Of a stretch of 64,000 nucleotides of DNA, positions 37,894-46,958 are shown piece after piece; position 1 is the first letter of the stretch; each line of letters opens with the position of its first letter. The position numbers and the translations under genes are program-made. This stretch comes from Pseudomonas bharatica CSV86 (GTDB taxonomy: Bacteria > Pseudomonadota > Gammaproteobacteria > Pseudomonadales > Pseudomonadaceae): the NCBI RefSeq assembly GCF_000319305.2, contig NZ_AMWJ02000002.1, positions 1,936,001 to 2,000,000 of the forward strand. Direction: 5' to 3'. The notes under the pieces are model-generated. The model ran no database searches and was not told where the DNA came from. It saw nothing but the letters and a program-made list of their open reading frames with translations.

Positions 37894-38943
37894 GTGCCTC
37901 ATCGTGAAAATCTCCAGAACCTGACCAGCATCCACCCCCTGCAAGCCTGCTGGGACCTGCAATTGGCCGGGCTCGGCGCCGATGCCCTGCAGGTCGCCCT
38001 CGAATGTGCACTGTTCGATCATCTCGGCACGCCCGCCAGTGCTGCCGCCCTCGCCAGGGTACTGCGACTGGATCCCGCCAGCACGGGCTACCTGCTGGAG
38101 CTGCTGTGGAGCCTCGGCCTGCTCGAACGCGATCAGCAGCGGCCACCGCACTACCGCAACCTTCCCCTGGCTGACCTTTATCTGCGCGCCGAGGCCCGCG
38201 CCTATTGCGGCGACGCCCTGCTGTTCCGCCACAAGGTACTGCGCCAGACCGGCACCCAGCTCGGCGACTACTTGCGCAACGGCGTACCGCGCACGCCCCT
38301 GGCCAGCGCCTCGATCGCCGCCGCATGGGCCAACGCCGCGCGCCTGCAGATCGCCCAGGAGCAACGTGCCGTGACCCGTGAAGTCGCCTGCGCCCTGCTC
38401 GACCGCTTGCCCGAGGCGCCTCATCTGAGGCGCATCCTCGATCTCGGCGGCGGCCCCGGCCTGGTCGCCATTGCCCTGGCCGAACATCTGCCCGCCATCG
38501 AAGGCGCCATCTTCGAATACCCGCTGGCCGCCGAAGTAGCCCGGGAAAACATCGCCGCAGCCGGGCTCGGCAAACGCCTGCACGCCATCGGTGGCGATCT
38601 TGACCACGACGATATCGGCAGCGGCTACGACCTGATCTGGTGCTCCTCCGTTTTGCATTTCGTCCACGACCTGCCCGCCACCCTGCAGCGCCTGTACACC
38701 GCCCTGCGCCCGGGCGGCGTGCTGCTGGTGTGCCAGGCCGAAGTGCCGGAAGAGCGCGAGGCCGCCGCCCGGGTCGTGCCTTATTACCTGCACATGCGCC
38801 TGCAAGGCCGCCACGTGCTGGCCCAGGGCGAACTCGCCGGCAGGCTCGAAGCCCTCGGTTTCCGCACCGTGGAGCAGATCAACGGACTGCATTTTCCGGT
38901 TACCCCGGTCAACGCCGTCATCGCCCGCAAACCCAAGGGATGA
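37894..38943 (+). CDS. SAM-dependent O/S-methyltransferase
   Basis: A 349-residue enzyme of the plant/fungal-type small-molecule methyltransferase family. It has an N-terminal dimerisation winged helix (LAALARVLRL..., residues 15-80) and a Rossmann SAM site with ILDLGGGPGLVAIALAE near residue 185 and the later GYDLIWCSSVLHF. It starts at GTG with AGGGAG nine bases upstream. As the first gene of a thiocarboxylate-type cluster it may S- or O-methylate the product or an intermediate; methylated forms are known for pyridine dithiocarboxylate. The exact acceptor is unknown. Confidence 0.82.
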   Translation: MPHRENLQNLTSIHPLQACWDLQLAGLGADALQVALECALFDHLGTPASAAALARVLRLDPASTGYLLELLWSLGLLERDQQRPPHYRNLPLADLYLRAEARAYCGDALLFRHKVLRQTGTQLGDYLRNGVPRTPLASASIAAAWANAARLQIAQEQRAVTREVACALLDRLPEAPHLRRILDLGGGPGLVAIALAEHLPAIEGAIFEYPLAAEVARENIAAAGLGKRLHAIGGDLDHDDIGSGYDLIWCSSVLHFVHDLPATLQRLYTALRPGGVLLVCQAEVPEEREAAARVVPYYLHMRLQGRHVLAQGELAGRLEALGFRTVEQINGLHFPVTPVNAVIARKPKG

Positions 38944-38947
38944 CTCG

Positions 38948-40228
38948 ATGGAGCGCACGCGGATCGCCGGCCTGCAAATGCTGTTCGGCTGGCTCAACCT
39001 GGTGCTGGCGGTGCCCAGCATCTACCTGATGTTCGGCATGCCGCTGGTGATGCGCCAATACGGCTGGAGCGGCACCGAGATCGGACTGTTCCAGCTCGCC
39101 GGGTTGCCGGCGGTGTTCAAGTTCCTGCTCGCCGTGCCGGTGCAGCGGATACGCCTGGGCCGTGCTCACCTTGTGTCCTGGATGCTGCTGCTGAGCGCCG
39201 CGCTGCTGCTCCTGTACTGGTTGATCGGCCGGCAAAACCTGATCGAACAGCGTCTGCTGCTGTTCGCCATGACCTTCGCCATCAGCATCGTCGCCACCTG
39301 GATGGACATCCCGCTCAATGCCCTCGCGGTGCAGTGGCTGCCGCGCAGCCAGCAACTGCGCGCCGGCAGCATCCGCTCGGCGGCGCTGTTCCTCGGTGCC
39401 ATCGTCGGCGGCGGGGCGATGCTGCTGATCCAGGCGCGCCTGGGTTGGCAGGCGCCGTTCCTGATCATGGGTGCCGGCCTGCTGCTCGGCGTATTGCCGC
39501 TTCTCGCCCTGCGCCGCACGGCCCGGCCGATCGAGACCGAACACACCGCACCAGGCGGGTTCGTTGCCGACTGGACGAGCTTCTTCAACCAGCCCGGCGC
39601 CCGGCAATGGACCGGGCTGCTGCTCACCGCCTTCCCGTTCATCGGCGCAGCCTGGCTGTACCTCAAGCCGCTGCTGCTCGACCAGGGCATGCCGATGCAG
39701 GACGTGGCGTGGATCGTCGGTATCGCCGGCGGCGTCACCGGCGTGGTGTCCAGCCTGATTGGCGGGCGCCTGATCGGCGTGCTCGGCACCGCCCGGGCGA
39801 TCCTGGCCTACCTGCTCGCCGCCCTGCTTGCGTTGCTCCTGCTCACCCTCAGCGTGTGGCTGCAACTGGGCACCACCTGGCTGGTCGCCAGCGCCCTGTG
39901 CCTGGCCGCGAGCATGGGCGCAGTCTCGGCGCTGATGTTCGGCCTGACCCTGTTCTTCAGCCGGCGCCAGCGCACCGCCAGCGACTACGGCCTGCAATCG
40001 AGTCTATTCGTCGTCACCCGCCTCGCCGCCCCGGTGGCGGCCGGGTTGCTGCTCGATCGTCTCGGCCAGGCCGGCATGCTCGCCTGCCTCAGCACCGGCC
40101 TGTTGCTGGCCCTGCTGTTGGCCTGGCGAGTGCGCCACAGCATCGCCGGCAGCGCTGAAGCCCTGCTGAACCACGAACGTCACGCCGCTGCCGGGGTGAC
40201 CCCCATCACTACCGAGGGCAAAGCATGA
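38948..40228 (+). CDS. RhtX/FptX-like MFS siderophore transporter
   Basis: A 426-residue, twelve-helix MFS protein. It lacks the usual MFS motif A in a strong form, and its opening LFGWLNLVLAVPSIYLMFGMPLVMRQYGWSG matches the RhtX/FptX group that imports siderophores through the inner membrane. The block ATWMDIPLNALAVQWLP in helix 4 fits this group. It starts four bases after the methyltransferase stop. The role would be uptake of the metal-loaded product. The second MFS gene of the cluster (51915) is more likely the exporter. Confidence 0.78.
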   Translation: MERTRIAGLQMLFGWLNLVLAVPSIYLMFGMPLVMRQYGWSGTEIGLFQLAGLPAVFKFLLAVPVQRIRLGRAHLVSWMLLLSAALLLLYWLIGRQNLIEQRLLLFAMTFAISIVATWMDIPLNALAVQWLPRSQQLRAGSIRSAALFLGAIVGGGAMLLIQARLGWQAPFLIMGAGLLLGVLPLLALRRTARPIETEHTAPGGFVADWTSFFNQPGARQWTGLLLTAFPFIGAAWLYLKPLLLDQGMPMQDVAWIVGIAGGVTGVVSSLIGGRLIGVLGTARAILAYLLAALLALLLLTLSVWLQLGTTWLVASALCLAASMGAVSALMFGLTLFFSRRQRTASDYGLQSSLFVVTRLAAPVAAGLLLDRLGQAGMLACLSTGLLLALLLAWRVRHSIAGSAEALLNHERHAAAGVTPITTEGKA

Positions 40229-40842
40229 AGCCTCGTACCGTCGGCATCTGCCTGGTCAGCCGCGACAGCACGCTGCAGGAGGATGTGCAAGCCGTGCTCG
40301 ACCGGCTCAATCACTGGCTGGGCCATGAAACCGCGATCGCCAGCCTGCACTGGCCGGACAGCGACTCGCGCTGCCTGTACCGCCAGGTTGCCGGACAGGC
40401 CGAGGCCTATGTGCGCGAGCATGCCGGCAATCACCACCTGTACCTGGACATGCGCTGTTTCGACGACGCGGCAGCTGCCCGTGAAGCACTGGCCAGCGCC
40501 GACAGCGAAAGCGACTACGTGCTGTTCGACACCCGCCACCTGGCCGATCAACCCGAGAGCGACCCGCTGGTGGAACTGCTCGCCGCGCAACCCGAAGCCA
40601 AGCGCTCGCCCAGTTCCGCCCTGCTGCTCTGCAACGAAGAACACCTGCAGCACTGGCTCGGCCGCCTCGGCGGCAACCGCCTGGTACGGGTGCCCCACGA
40701 GCGCCAGCCACTGCGCCGCGCCGACCTGCTGCGGCTGTTCATCGATCATCTGGAACACGCCTACTTCAACCGCCTGCTGGCCCGCACCACCCTGCAATCC
40801 AGCGAACCGGTGGCCCTGGCCCGGATATCGAGCAGCGCATGA
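40225..40842 (+). CDS. Unrecognised 205-residue protein, coupled to the ThDP enzyme
   Basis: I do not recognise this family. The protein is soluble, without signal peptide or membrane segment, and begins with a hydrophobic strand (TVGICLVSR) then alternating helix and strand, which suggests an alpha/beta fold. Three cysteine-containing strands (RCLY, MRCFDD, ALLLCNEE) are visible. It overlaps both neighbours by four bases, so it is tightly co-translated with the ThDP-dependent enzyme at 40839, perhaps as a subunit or accessory domain. Confidence 0.7.
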   Translation: MKPRTVGICLVSRDSTLQEDVQAVLDRLNHWLGHETAIASLHWPDSDSRCLYRQVAGQAEAYVREHAGNHHLYLDMRCFDDAAAAREALASADSESDYVLFDTRHLADQPESDPLVELLAAQPEAKRSPSSALLLCNEEHLQHWLGRLGGNRLVRVPHERQPLRRADLLRLFIDHLEHAYFNRLLARTTLQSSEPVALARISSSA

Positions 40843-42596
40843 ACGCGCGCTGGGGCGAGCAGTGGGACTGCCACTTCTTCACCGGTTCCATGGTCGCCGG
40901 CTTCCTCGACTCCATGGGCGACCTGCTGCGCGACAGCGGCCGCGGCTTCCACACCGCCAGCAACGAGCACGCCCTGGCGGTCAGCGCCCTGGCCGGCTGG
41001 CAGCTGTATCGCCGGGCCTATGTGATCGTGATGACCTCGGGCATGCTCGACGAACTGCGCGGCACCCTGGCCAACCTCAAGCGCGCCGGCGCGCCGGGCC
41101 TGGTGATCTGCGCCGACTCGCCGGAGTCGGTGTGGTTCGCCTTCCAGGGCAGCCTCGACTGCGATAACGACGGCCATCAGGTGATCGCCGCACGCGGGCT
41201 CTGGCAGCACTTCATCCGTCGCCCGGAAGACGCCCGCGCCAGCGTCGAATCGGCCTTTGCCGCGCTGGACCAACGTCCGGCACCCACCTTCCTGTTCGCT
41301 ACCCAGGCGGTGCTCGAGTCACGGGTGCAAGATCAAACGCCAGGCTCGGTGGCGCCTGCCCCGGCCACCGCCAGCGACCTCGACGACCGCCAGCGCGCCG
41401 CCCTCGACACCGTGGTGCAGGTGCTCAACAGCGAGCCTTCGCGGATCCTCTGGCAATGCGGCCGCCTCAGCGAGGAAGAACGCCAGCGCGTGCTGGCCCT
41501 GGCCCGCCGCAGCGGCATCGCCCTGGCCGACAGCATCATCGCCCCGGGCAGCGTTTGCGCCTACCAGGACCAGGAGCCGGTACTCAACTACCTCGGCCCG
41601 CTGTCCATGTACGGCTTCAGCCGGCGCATCCATGCCTTCCTCGAACAGCCGCAGGACGATGAAGGCAAGCCCTGGCTGTTCTTCGTCAAGAGCAAGATCG
41701 ACCAGTCGGCCACGCCCTACTCCGAGGGCCGCCTCAAGCGCCTGTTCCATATCGTCCAGGTCAATCGCCAGCGCGCGCATATCGCGCCGTTCACCGAGGT
41801 GGCGGTAGAGCTTCCCTTGGGCAAGGTGCTCGACTACCTGGAGCCGCGCCTGGACGTGCCGCCCGCTTTGCTGCACGCCCGCCGCGAACGCCTGCAACGC
41901 CTGCAGCGTACCCGCGAGGCGCTGCCCAGCGACCAGATCGAAACCCTGCCGATGACCCCGAACTTCTTCTTCCATCGCCTCGGCCAGTTGCTTGGCGAAC
42001 TGATCGAGCGCGATGGTTATCGCTACACCGGGGTCTACGATGTCGGCCGTTGCAGCATTTCGGCGATGCGCAACCTGCCACGCACCGATGCCGGGTTCTC
42101 CGGCTGGTATGGCCGGGCACTGATGGGCGATGCGCTGATGTCGCTGCCCTACATCGCCTTGAACAACTGCCGCCATGTGCTGGCGTTTATCGGCGACGGC
42201 GCCCGGGCACTGGTCCCGGATATCGAGCAGCGCCTGGCCATGAGCCTGGCCAGCGCCCAGGACGCCGCCTCCCGCAACGTCACCGTGCTCTACCTCTCCA
42301 ACGGCGTGCTGTCGATGATCCAGACCTACCTGGACAAGCGCTACGCCTGCCACGGCGCAGCCCAGGTCAATGTGCCGCTGAACGACCGGCCGCAGCATGC
42401 CGAGCAACGCTTCGGGCCGATCAGCATCTGCCGCGCGCGCCTGCTCGCCTTCTGCCCCGACACCCTGCGCCAGGCCCTTACCGCCCCTGGCCGCCTCAAC
42501 TTCTTCGACGTCTGGCTGGGCCACAACTCGGAAGGCGATGGCTTGAGCCTCGTTTCCGAAACGGCCTGGAGCCGCCTCAACGCAGAGAACCACTGA
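40839..42596 (+). CDS. Thiamine-diphosphate-dependent enzyme
   Basis: A 585-residue protein with the layout of ThDP decarboxylases and carboligases. The N-terminal PYR domain has the activating Glu in SNEHALAVSALAGWQ near residue 42. The C-terminal PP domain has a GDGA cofactor motif near residue 450 followed by VTVLYLSNGVLS. The middle domain is divergent. Such enzymes decarboxylate 2-oxo acids or join them to another carbonyl. Within the cluster it probably makes the carbon skeleton that is later aminated by the next enzyme. The substrate is unknown. It overlaps both neighbours. Confidence 0.78.
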   Translation: MNARWGEQWDCHFFTGSMVAGFLDSMGDLLRDSGRGFHTASNEHALAVSALAGWQLYRRAYVIVMTSGMLDELRGTLANLKRAGAPGLVICADSPESVWFAFQGSLDCDNDGHQVIAARGLWQHFIRRPEDARASVESAFAALDQRPAPTFLFATQAVLESRVQDQTPGSVAPAPATASDLDDRQRAALDTVVQVLNSEPSRILWQCGRLSEEERQRVLALARRSGIALADSIIAPGSVCAYQDQEPVLNYLGPLSMYGFSRRIHAFLEQPQDDEGKPWLFFVKSKIDQSATPYSEGRLKRLFHIVQVNRQRAHIAPFTEVAVELPLGKVLDYLEPRLDVPPALLHARRERLQRLQRTREALPSDQIETLPMTPNFFFHRLGQLLGELIERDGYRYTGVYDVGRCSISAMRNLPRTDAGFSGWYGRALMGDALMSLPYIALNNCRHVLAFIGDGARALVPDIEQRLAMSLASAQDAASRNVTVLYLSNGVLSMIQTYLDKRYACHGAAQVNVPLNDRPQHAEQRFGPISICRARLLAFCPDTLRQALTAPGRLNFFDVWLGHNSEGDGLSLVSETAWSRLNAENH

Positions 42597-45115
42597 TGAA
42601 ATTCGGATTCATTGCCCACCCCACCTCCATCGGCCTGCTGCACCAGGTCAAATTGATCGACCTGCTCGACCGCACCCTGGAAGAACAGGCCTGGGGCTAC
42701 GACCGCGAACGCTGGCGCCAGCGCAACCTGGTGCCCTTCGTCGATTTCGGGCGCATCGTCAGCGCCAGCGGCGCGGAGTGCTCGGGTGTCCTGCAATTCA
42801 TGCCACTGACCGCCGAACAGATGCTGCGCCAGCCACGGGCCATCGCCGAACGCGTGCTCCAGGGTGTCAACGCGCTCAAGGCCGAAGGCGCCGAACTGGT
42901 CGGCCTAGGAGGCTTCACCGCCATCGTCGGCAACCGCGGGCTGGCGACCATGGAACAGGCCGAGGTCGCCGTGACCACCGGCAATTCCCTCACCGCCTTC
43001 GCCGCCTACGCCAACCTGCTGGACAGCCTCAGCCTGCTTGGCGTGGCGCCGGGGAATGCCGAAGTCGCCGTGCTCGGCTACCCCGGTTCGATCGCCCTGG
43101 CCGTCGCCCGCCTGCTCGCCGAACAGGGCTGCCGCCTGCGCCTGGTCCATCGCGGCAACCAGCGCCAGGCCGAGGCGCAGCTGGAATACCTGCCGACGCA
43201 GTACCACCGCCAGGTCAGCCTGCACGACACCATCGAGGACTGTTACGCCAGCGTGCGTTTCTATGTCGCCGCCACTTCCAGCGGCGGCCTGATCGACCCG
43301 CGCCGCCTGCTGCCCGGCAGCGTGGTCATCGATGCGGCGCTGCCCAAGGATGTGATGGAGGTACCGCATACCCGCCGCGACATCCTGCTGGTGGACGGCG
43401 GCCTGGTCTCGGCCAGCCCGGCGGTGCACCTGGGCCTGCGCACCATGGGCCTGGAGCCCAAGCGCAGCATGAACGGCTGCCTCGCCGAAACCATGATCCT
43501 GGCCCTGGAGGGCCGCGCCGAACCCTTCTCCATCGGCCGCGAGTTGCCGGCGGACAAGGTCCTCGAAATCGGCGCCATCGCTGCTCGCCACGGCTTCACC
43601 CCTTCGCCCATGGCCAGCGCCGGCGAAACCCTCGGTGCCGATGATTTCGGCCGCCTGCACCGGCACCACCACGGCCAGCGCCCGGTGCAGGCCAGCGATG
43701 CGAGAAAGGCCCCGCAGGACCTGCGCCGCGAAGTGCTCAACAGCTTCGGCGAGCACATCAACCCGGTGCTGCGCGAGTTCTACCGGTTCAACCATATCGA
43801 GCGGGTCTTCAGCCATGGCGAAGGCTGCTGGCTGACCGACCTCGACGGGCGCCGCTACCTGGACTTCGTCGCCGGCTACGGCTGCCTCAACACCGGGCAC
43901 AACCACCCGGCGATCAGCCAGGCCCTGCAACGCTACTTGCAAGAGCAGTTCCCGACCTTCATCCAGTACCTCTCCGCACCGCTGCACGCCAGCCTGCTGG
44001 CCAAGCGCCTGGCGGACCTGGCGCCGGGTGGATTGTCGCGGGTGTTTTTCAGCAACTCCGGGACCGAGGCGGTGGAAGCGGCGCTCAAGCTGGCCCTGGC
44101 CGCCAGCGACAAGACGACCGTGCTGTACTGCGACAACGGTTACCACGGCAAGACCCTCGGCGCCCTTTCGGTGACCGGCCGGGCCAAGCACCGCAAGCCG
44201 TTCGAACCGCTGCTGCCGCGCTGCGACAGCCTGCCTTTCGGCGACCTCGATGCGCTGCGCCAGCGTCTGGAGAAGAACGATGTGGCAGCGCTGATCATCG
44301 AGCCGATCCAGGGCGAAGGCGGGGTGATCCTGCCGCCGCCGGGCTACCTCGCCGGAGTCCGGGCCCTGTGCGACGAATTCGATTGCCTGTGGATCCTCGA
44401 CGAGATCCAGACCGGCCTGGGACGCACCGGCAAGTTGTTCGCCTGCGAATGGGACGACACCGCGCCGGACATCATGGTGCTGTCCAAGTCGCTCTCCGGC
44501 GGACTGGTGCCGATTGGCGCGACGCTGTCCAAGGAGGCGGTGTGGCACCGTGCCTATGGCGATATCGACAGCTTCGCCCTGCACACCTCGACCTTCGGCG
44601 GTGGCAACTTCGCGGCGGCGGCGGCCCTCGCGGCACTGGACGTGCTGGAGCAGGACGGCCTGATGGACAACGCCGCGCGGGTCGGTGCGCACCTGCAGGA
44701 GGGCCTCCAGGCAATTGCCGGGCGCTACCCGTTCATCAAGGCAGTGCGCGGGCGCGGGCTGATGCTGGCGATCGAGTTCAGCAACAGCATGGCCGGGGGC
44801 ATCGAGGCGCTGGTGCGAGATATGGCCGGGCGCATTCCGGGACAGGCGGCGGCGACCTATCGAATGTTGTCGGGCAAGGCGCGGCGGCATCTGGAAGCGG
44901 CCATGGAAGAGCTGGAGCAGAGCCTGGAGGACATGTTCGTGCTGCGGCTGATGACCAAGCTGTCGGAGGAGCACGGGATCCTGACGTTCGTGACGGCCAA
45001 CAACAACAGGGTGATGCGCATCCAGCCGCCGCTGGTATTGGGGATCGAGGAGGCTGATCGATTCCTCGGGGCGTTTGCGGCGGTCTGCGAGGATCTGGCC
45101 ACTTTTGAATCCTGA
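42596..45115 (+). CDS. Reductase-aminotransferase fusion: acyl-ACP-reductase-like domain plus class III PLP aminotransferase
   Basis: An 839-residue fusion. Residues 1-345 resemble the cyanobacterial long-chain acyl-ACP reductase: GFIAHPTS start, LVGLGGFTAIV, TTGNSLTA, the dinucleotide loop VLGYPGSIALAV and the Cys295 block NGCLAETMILALEG that matches the catalytic cysteine of that enzyme. Residues 375-839 are a class III aminotransferase with GTEAVEAALK, the Asp602 block ILDEIQTGLGRTGK and PLP Lys631 in VLSKSLSGG. The pair could reduce a thioester or acid to an aldehyde and aminate it in one polypeptide. The ATG at 42596 overlaps the upstream stop (TGATG); longer in-frame starts run through the ThDP gene and are not credible. 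Confidence 0.85.
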   Translation: MKFGFIAHPTSIGLLHQVKLIDLLDRTLEEQAWGYDRERWRQRNLVPFVDFGRIVSASGAECSGVLQFMPLTAEQMLRQPRAIAERVLQGVNALKAEGAELVGLGGFTAIVGNRGLATMEQAEVAVTTGNSLTAFAAYANLLDSLSLLGVAPGNAEVAVLGYPGSIALAVARLLAEQGCRLRLVHRGNQRQAEAQLEYLPTQYHRQVSLHDTIEDCYASVRFYVAATSSGGLIDPRRLLPGSVVIDAALPKDVMEVPHTRRDILLVDGGLVSASPAVHLGLRTMGLEPKRSMNGCLAETMILALEGRAEPFSIGRELPADKVLEIGAIAARHGFTPSPMASAGETLGADDFGRLHRHHHGQRPVQASDARKAPQDLRREVLNSFGEHINPVLREFYRFNHIERVFSHGEGCWLTDLDGRRYLDFVAGYGCLNTGHNHPAISQALQRYLQEQFPTFIQYLSAPLHASLLAKRLADLAPGGLSRVFFSNSGTEAVEAALKLALAASDKTTVLYCDNGYHGKTLGALSVTGRAKHRKPFEPLLPRCDSLPFGDLDALRQRLEKNDVAALIIEPIQGEGGVILPPPGYLAGVRALCDEFDCLWILDEIQTGLGRTGKLFACEWDDTAPDIMVLSKSLSGGLVPIGATLSKEAVWHRAYGDIDSFALHTSTFGGGNFAAAAALAALDVLEQDGLMDNAARVGAHLQEGLQAIAGRYPFIKAVRGRGLMLAIEFSNSMAGGIEALVRDMAGRIPGQAAATYRMLSGKARRHLEAAMEELEQSLEDMFVLRLMTKLSEEHGILTFVTANNNRVMRIQPPLVLGIEEADRFLGAFAAVCEDLATFES

Positions 45116-45124
45116 TTGACAGTT

Positions 45125-45211
45125 CCGGCCTCATCGCTGGCAAGCCAGCTCCCACAGGGATCGCGTGTACCGCTGAATCTGTGGGAGCTGGCTTGCCAGC
45201 GATGAGGCCGG
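45125..45211. repeat. Inverted pair of Pseudomonas REP sequences
   Basis: Two REP units face each other: CCGGCCTCATCGCTGGCAAG near the left end and its complement at the right end, with a 21-base centre. The arms pair over more than 30 bases. It separates the first five genes of the cluster from the sulfur-transfer genes and may end the first transcript or protect its 3' end. Confidence 0.85.
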
Positions 45212-45341
45212 TACAGCCACAACACTTCTCATACCTTTTCCACGCTTTCCCATACGAATCCCCTGCCCCACCCCATTGAATCCTCGCCTGTCACATTTGA
45301 AAATAATTCCAGTTCGTATCTACTGAATGGAAGAAAGCGAT
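45212..45341 (+). promoter_or_regulatory. Probable promoter region of the sulfur-transfer half of the cluster
   Basis: This 130-bp AT-richer gap follows the REP hairpin and precedes the MoeZ-like gene. TTGAAA lies at 45297-45302 and TATCTA at 45317-45322, an unusually short spacing. I do not see a clear Fur box. If the REP pair terminates transcription, a promoter must be here. The start codon choice at 45342 rests on GGAAG 9 bases upstream. Confidence 0.4.
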
Positions 45342-46514
45342 ATGACCTTACCGCCGCTGGTTGAACCCGGTGCCGAGCTGAGTCGCGAGGAAGTGAACCG
45401 CTACAGCCGTCACCTGCTGATCCCGAACATGGGCGTAACCGGACAACGCCGCCTGAAGAACGCCAGGGTGCTGGTGATCGGCGCTGGCGGCCTGGGCTCG
45501 CCGACCCTGCTCTACCTCGCCGCCGCCGGCGTCGGCACCCTTGGGGTGATCGACTTCGACCGGGTCGACGAGTCCAATCTGCAACGCCAGGTGATCCACA
45601 CCGTCGACAGCGTCGGCGAACTCAAGGTGGAAAGCGCCCGCCAGGCCATCGCCCGGCTAAACCCGCTGGTCAAGGTGATCACCCATAGCGACCGCCTGGA
45701 ACCCGGAATCGCCGTGGAGCTGTTCTCGCGCTACGACCTGATCCTCGACGGCACCGACAACTTCGCCACCCGCTACCTGGTCAACGACGCCTGCATCCTT
45801 GCCAACAAGCCCTATGTCTGGGGCTCGATCTTCCGCTTCGAAGGCCAGGCCTCGGTGTTCTGGGAAAACGCTCCGGACGGACGCGGCCTCAACTACCGCG
45901 ACCTGTATCCCGAGCCACCACCGCCGGAGCTGGCCCCGTCCTGCGCCGAAGGCGGCGTGCTGGGCGTGCTCTGCGCCGCCATCGCGTCGATCATGGCCAC
46001 CGAGGCGATCAAGCTGCTGGTCGGTATCGGCGATCCGCTTCTTGGCCGCCTGATGGTCTACGACGCCCTGGACATGAATTACCGCGAGCTGCCGATCCGC
46101 CGCCTGCCGAAACGCGCGGCGATCACTGCGCTGTCCGACTACCAGAGCTTTTGCGGCCTCAACCGTCCTTCGCTGGCCGACCACAGCAGCGTGCCGCTGA
46201 TCAGCGCGCTGCAACTGAAGTCGCTCAGGGACGGCGGCAAAGCCCCGGTGATCATCGATGTCCGCGAGCAGACCGAATGGGACATCGTGCGCATCGAAGG
46301 CGCGCTGCTGATGCCCAGGTCCGCCGATGTCGCGCAGCAGATTCTCGAACGCTTCGGCCACGACACCGAACTGGTCATCACCTGCAAGTCGGGCATGCGC
46401 TCCCAGGCCGTGTCCAGCGACCTGCGCAAGCTCGGCCTGGACAAGGTGCGCAACCTCGACGGCGGCGTGCTGGCCTGGGTCCGCGACGTCGAACCGGCGT
46501 TGCCGACCTACTGA
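45342..46514 (+). CDS. MoeZ-type E1-like adenylyltransferase with rhodanese domain
   Basis: A 390-residue two-domain enzyme. The E1 domain binds ATP with VLVIGAGGLGSPTLLYLAAAGVG and includes DGTDNFATRYLVND and SCAEGGVLGVL. The rhodanese domain (from about residue 285) carries the active-site loop CKSGMRS. It would adenylate the C-terminal Gly of the small ThiS-like carrier and convert it to a thiocarboxylate. Homologues with this layout (QbsC, PdtF) do so for thioquinolobactin and pyridine dithiocarboxylate. It is followed by the JAMM and ThiS-like genes, the conserved trio. Confidence 0.92.
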   Translation: MTLPPLVEPGAELSREEVNRYSRHLLIPNMGVTGQRRLKNARVLVIGAGGLGSPTLLYLAAAGVGTLGVIDFDRVDESNLQRQVIHTVDSVGELKVESARQAIARLNPLVKVITHSDRLEPGIAVELFSRYDLILDGTDNFATRYLVNDACILANKPYVWGSIFRFEGQASVFWENAPDGRGLNYRDLYPEPPPPELAPSCAEGGVLGVLCAAIASIMATEAIKLLVGIGDPLLGRLMVYDALDMNYRELPIRRLPKRAAITALSDYQSFCGLNRPSLADHSSVPLISALQLKSLRDGGKAPVIIDVREQTEWDIVRIEGALLMPRSADVAQQILERFGHDTELVITCKSGMRSQAVSSDLRKLGLDKVRNLDGGVLAWVRDVEPALPTY

Positions 46515-46524
46515 GGACGCGGCC

Positions 46525-46935
46525 ATGACCCTGCGCATCACCCGCGCGGCGCTGGAGCAGATCCAGCGCCAGGCCGCCCGGGAGCATCCCCTCGAAGCCT
46601 GCGGCGTGATCGCCGCGCCCTGTGCGCAGAAGCTCGCCAGCCGGGTGATCCCGATGCGCAACCAGGCTGCGTCGCCAATCTGGTTCAGCTTCGATCCGCG
46701 CGAGCAATTGGAAGTGTGGAACGAACTGGACGAGCGCGACGAGGAGTGCCGCGTGCTCTACCACTCGCACACCACGAGCGAGGCCTGGCCCAGTCGCGAG
46801 GACATCGCCCACGCCCAGGATCCGCAGGTGCATTACCTGATCCTGTCGACCTGGGCCGAGGCCAGGCACCGGGCCCGCAGCTTCCGCATCGTCGAAGGCC
46901 GGGTGTTCGAAGAACAGCTGTCCATCCAGGAATGA
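46525..46935 (+). CDS. JAMM (Mov34/MPN) metalloprotease of the sulfur carrier
   Basis: A 136-residue zinc peptidase. The JAMM residues are visible: Glu in EHPLEACG near residue 24, then HSHTTSEAWPSREDI, whose two His and Asp bind zinc. Relatives are QbsD and Mec+, which trim the carrier's C-terminus or hydrolyse its isopeptide adduct. Start ATG is ten bases after the MoeZ-like stop. Its carrier partner here already ends in Gly-Gly, so trimming may not be its task. Confidence 0.9.
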   Translation: MTLRITRAALEQIQRQAAREHPLEACGVIAAPCAQKLASRVIPMRNQAASPIWFSFDPREQLEVWNELDERDEECRVLYHSHTTSEAWPSREDIAHAQDPQVHYLILSTWAEARHRARSFRIVEGRVFEEQLSIQE

Positions 46936-46958
46936 GACATCAACCAAAGGAGATTCAC

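Noticed and set aside
42050..42595. Longer start for the reductase-aminotransferase fusion
   Set aside because: The extension runs through the ThDP gene in another frame with no recognisable protein; ATG at 42596 overlaps the upstream stop in the operon style.
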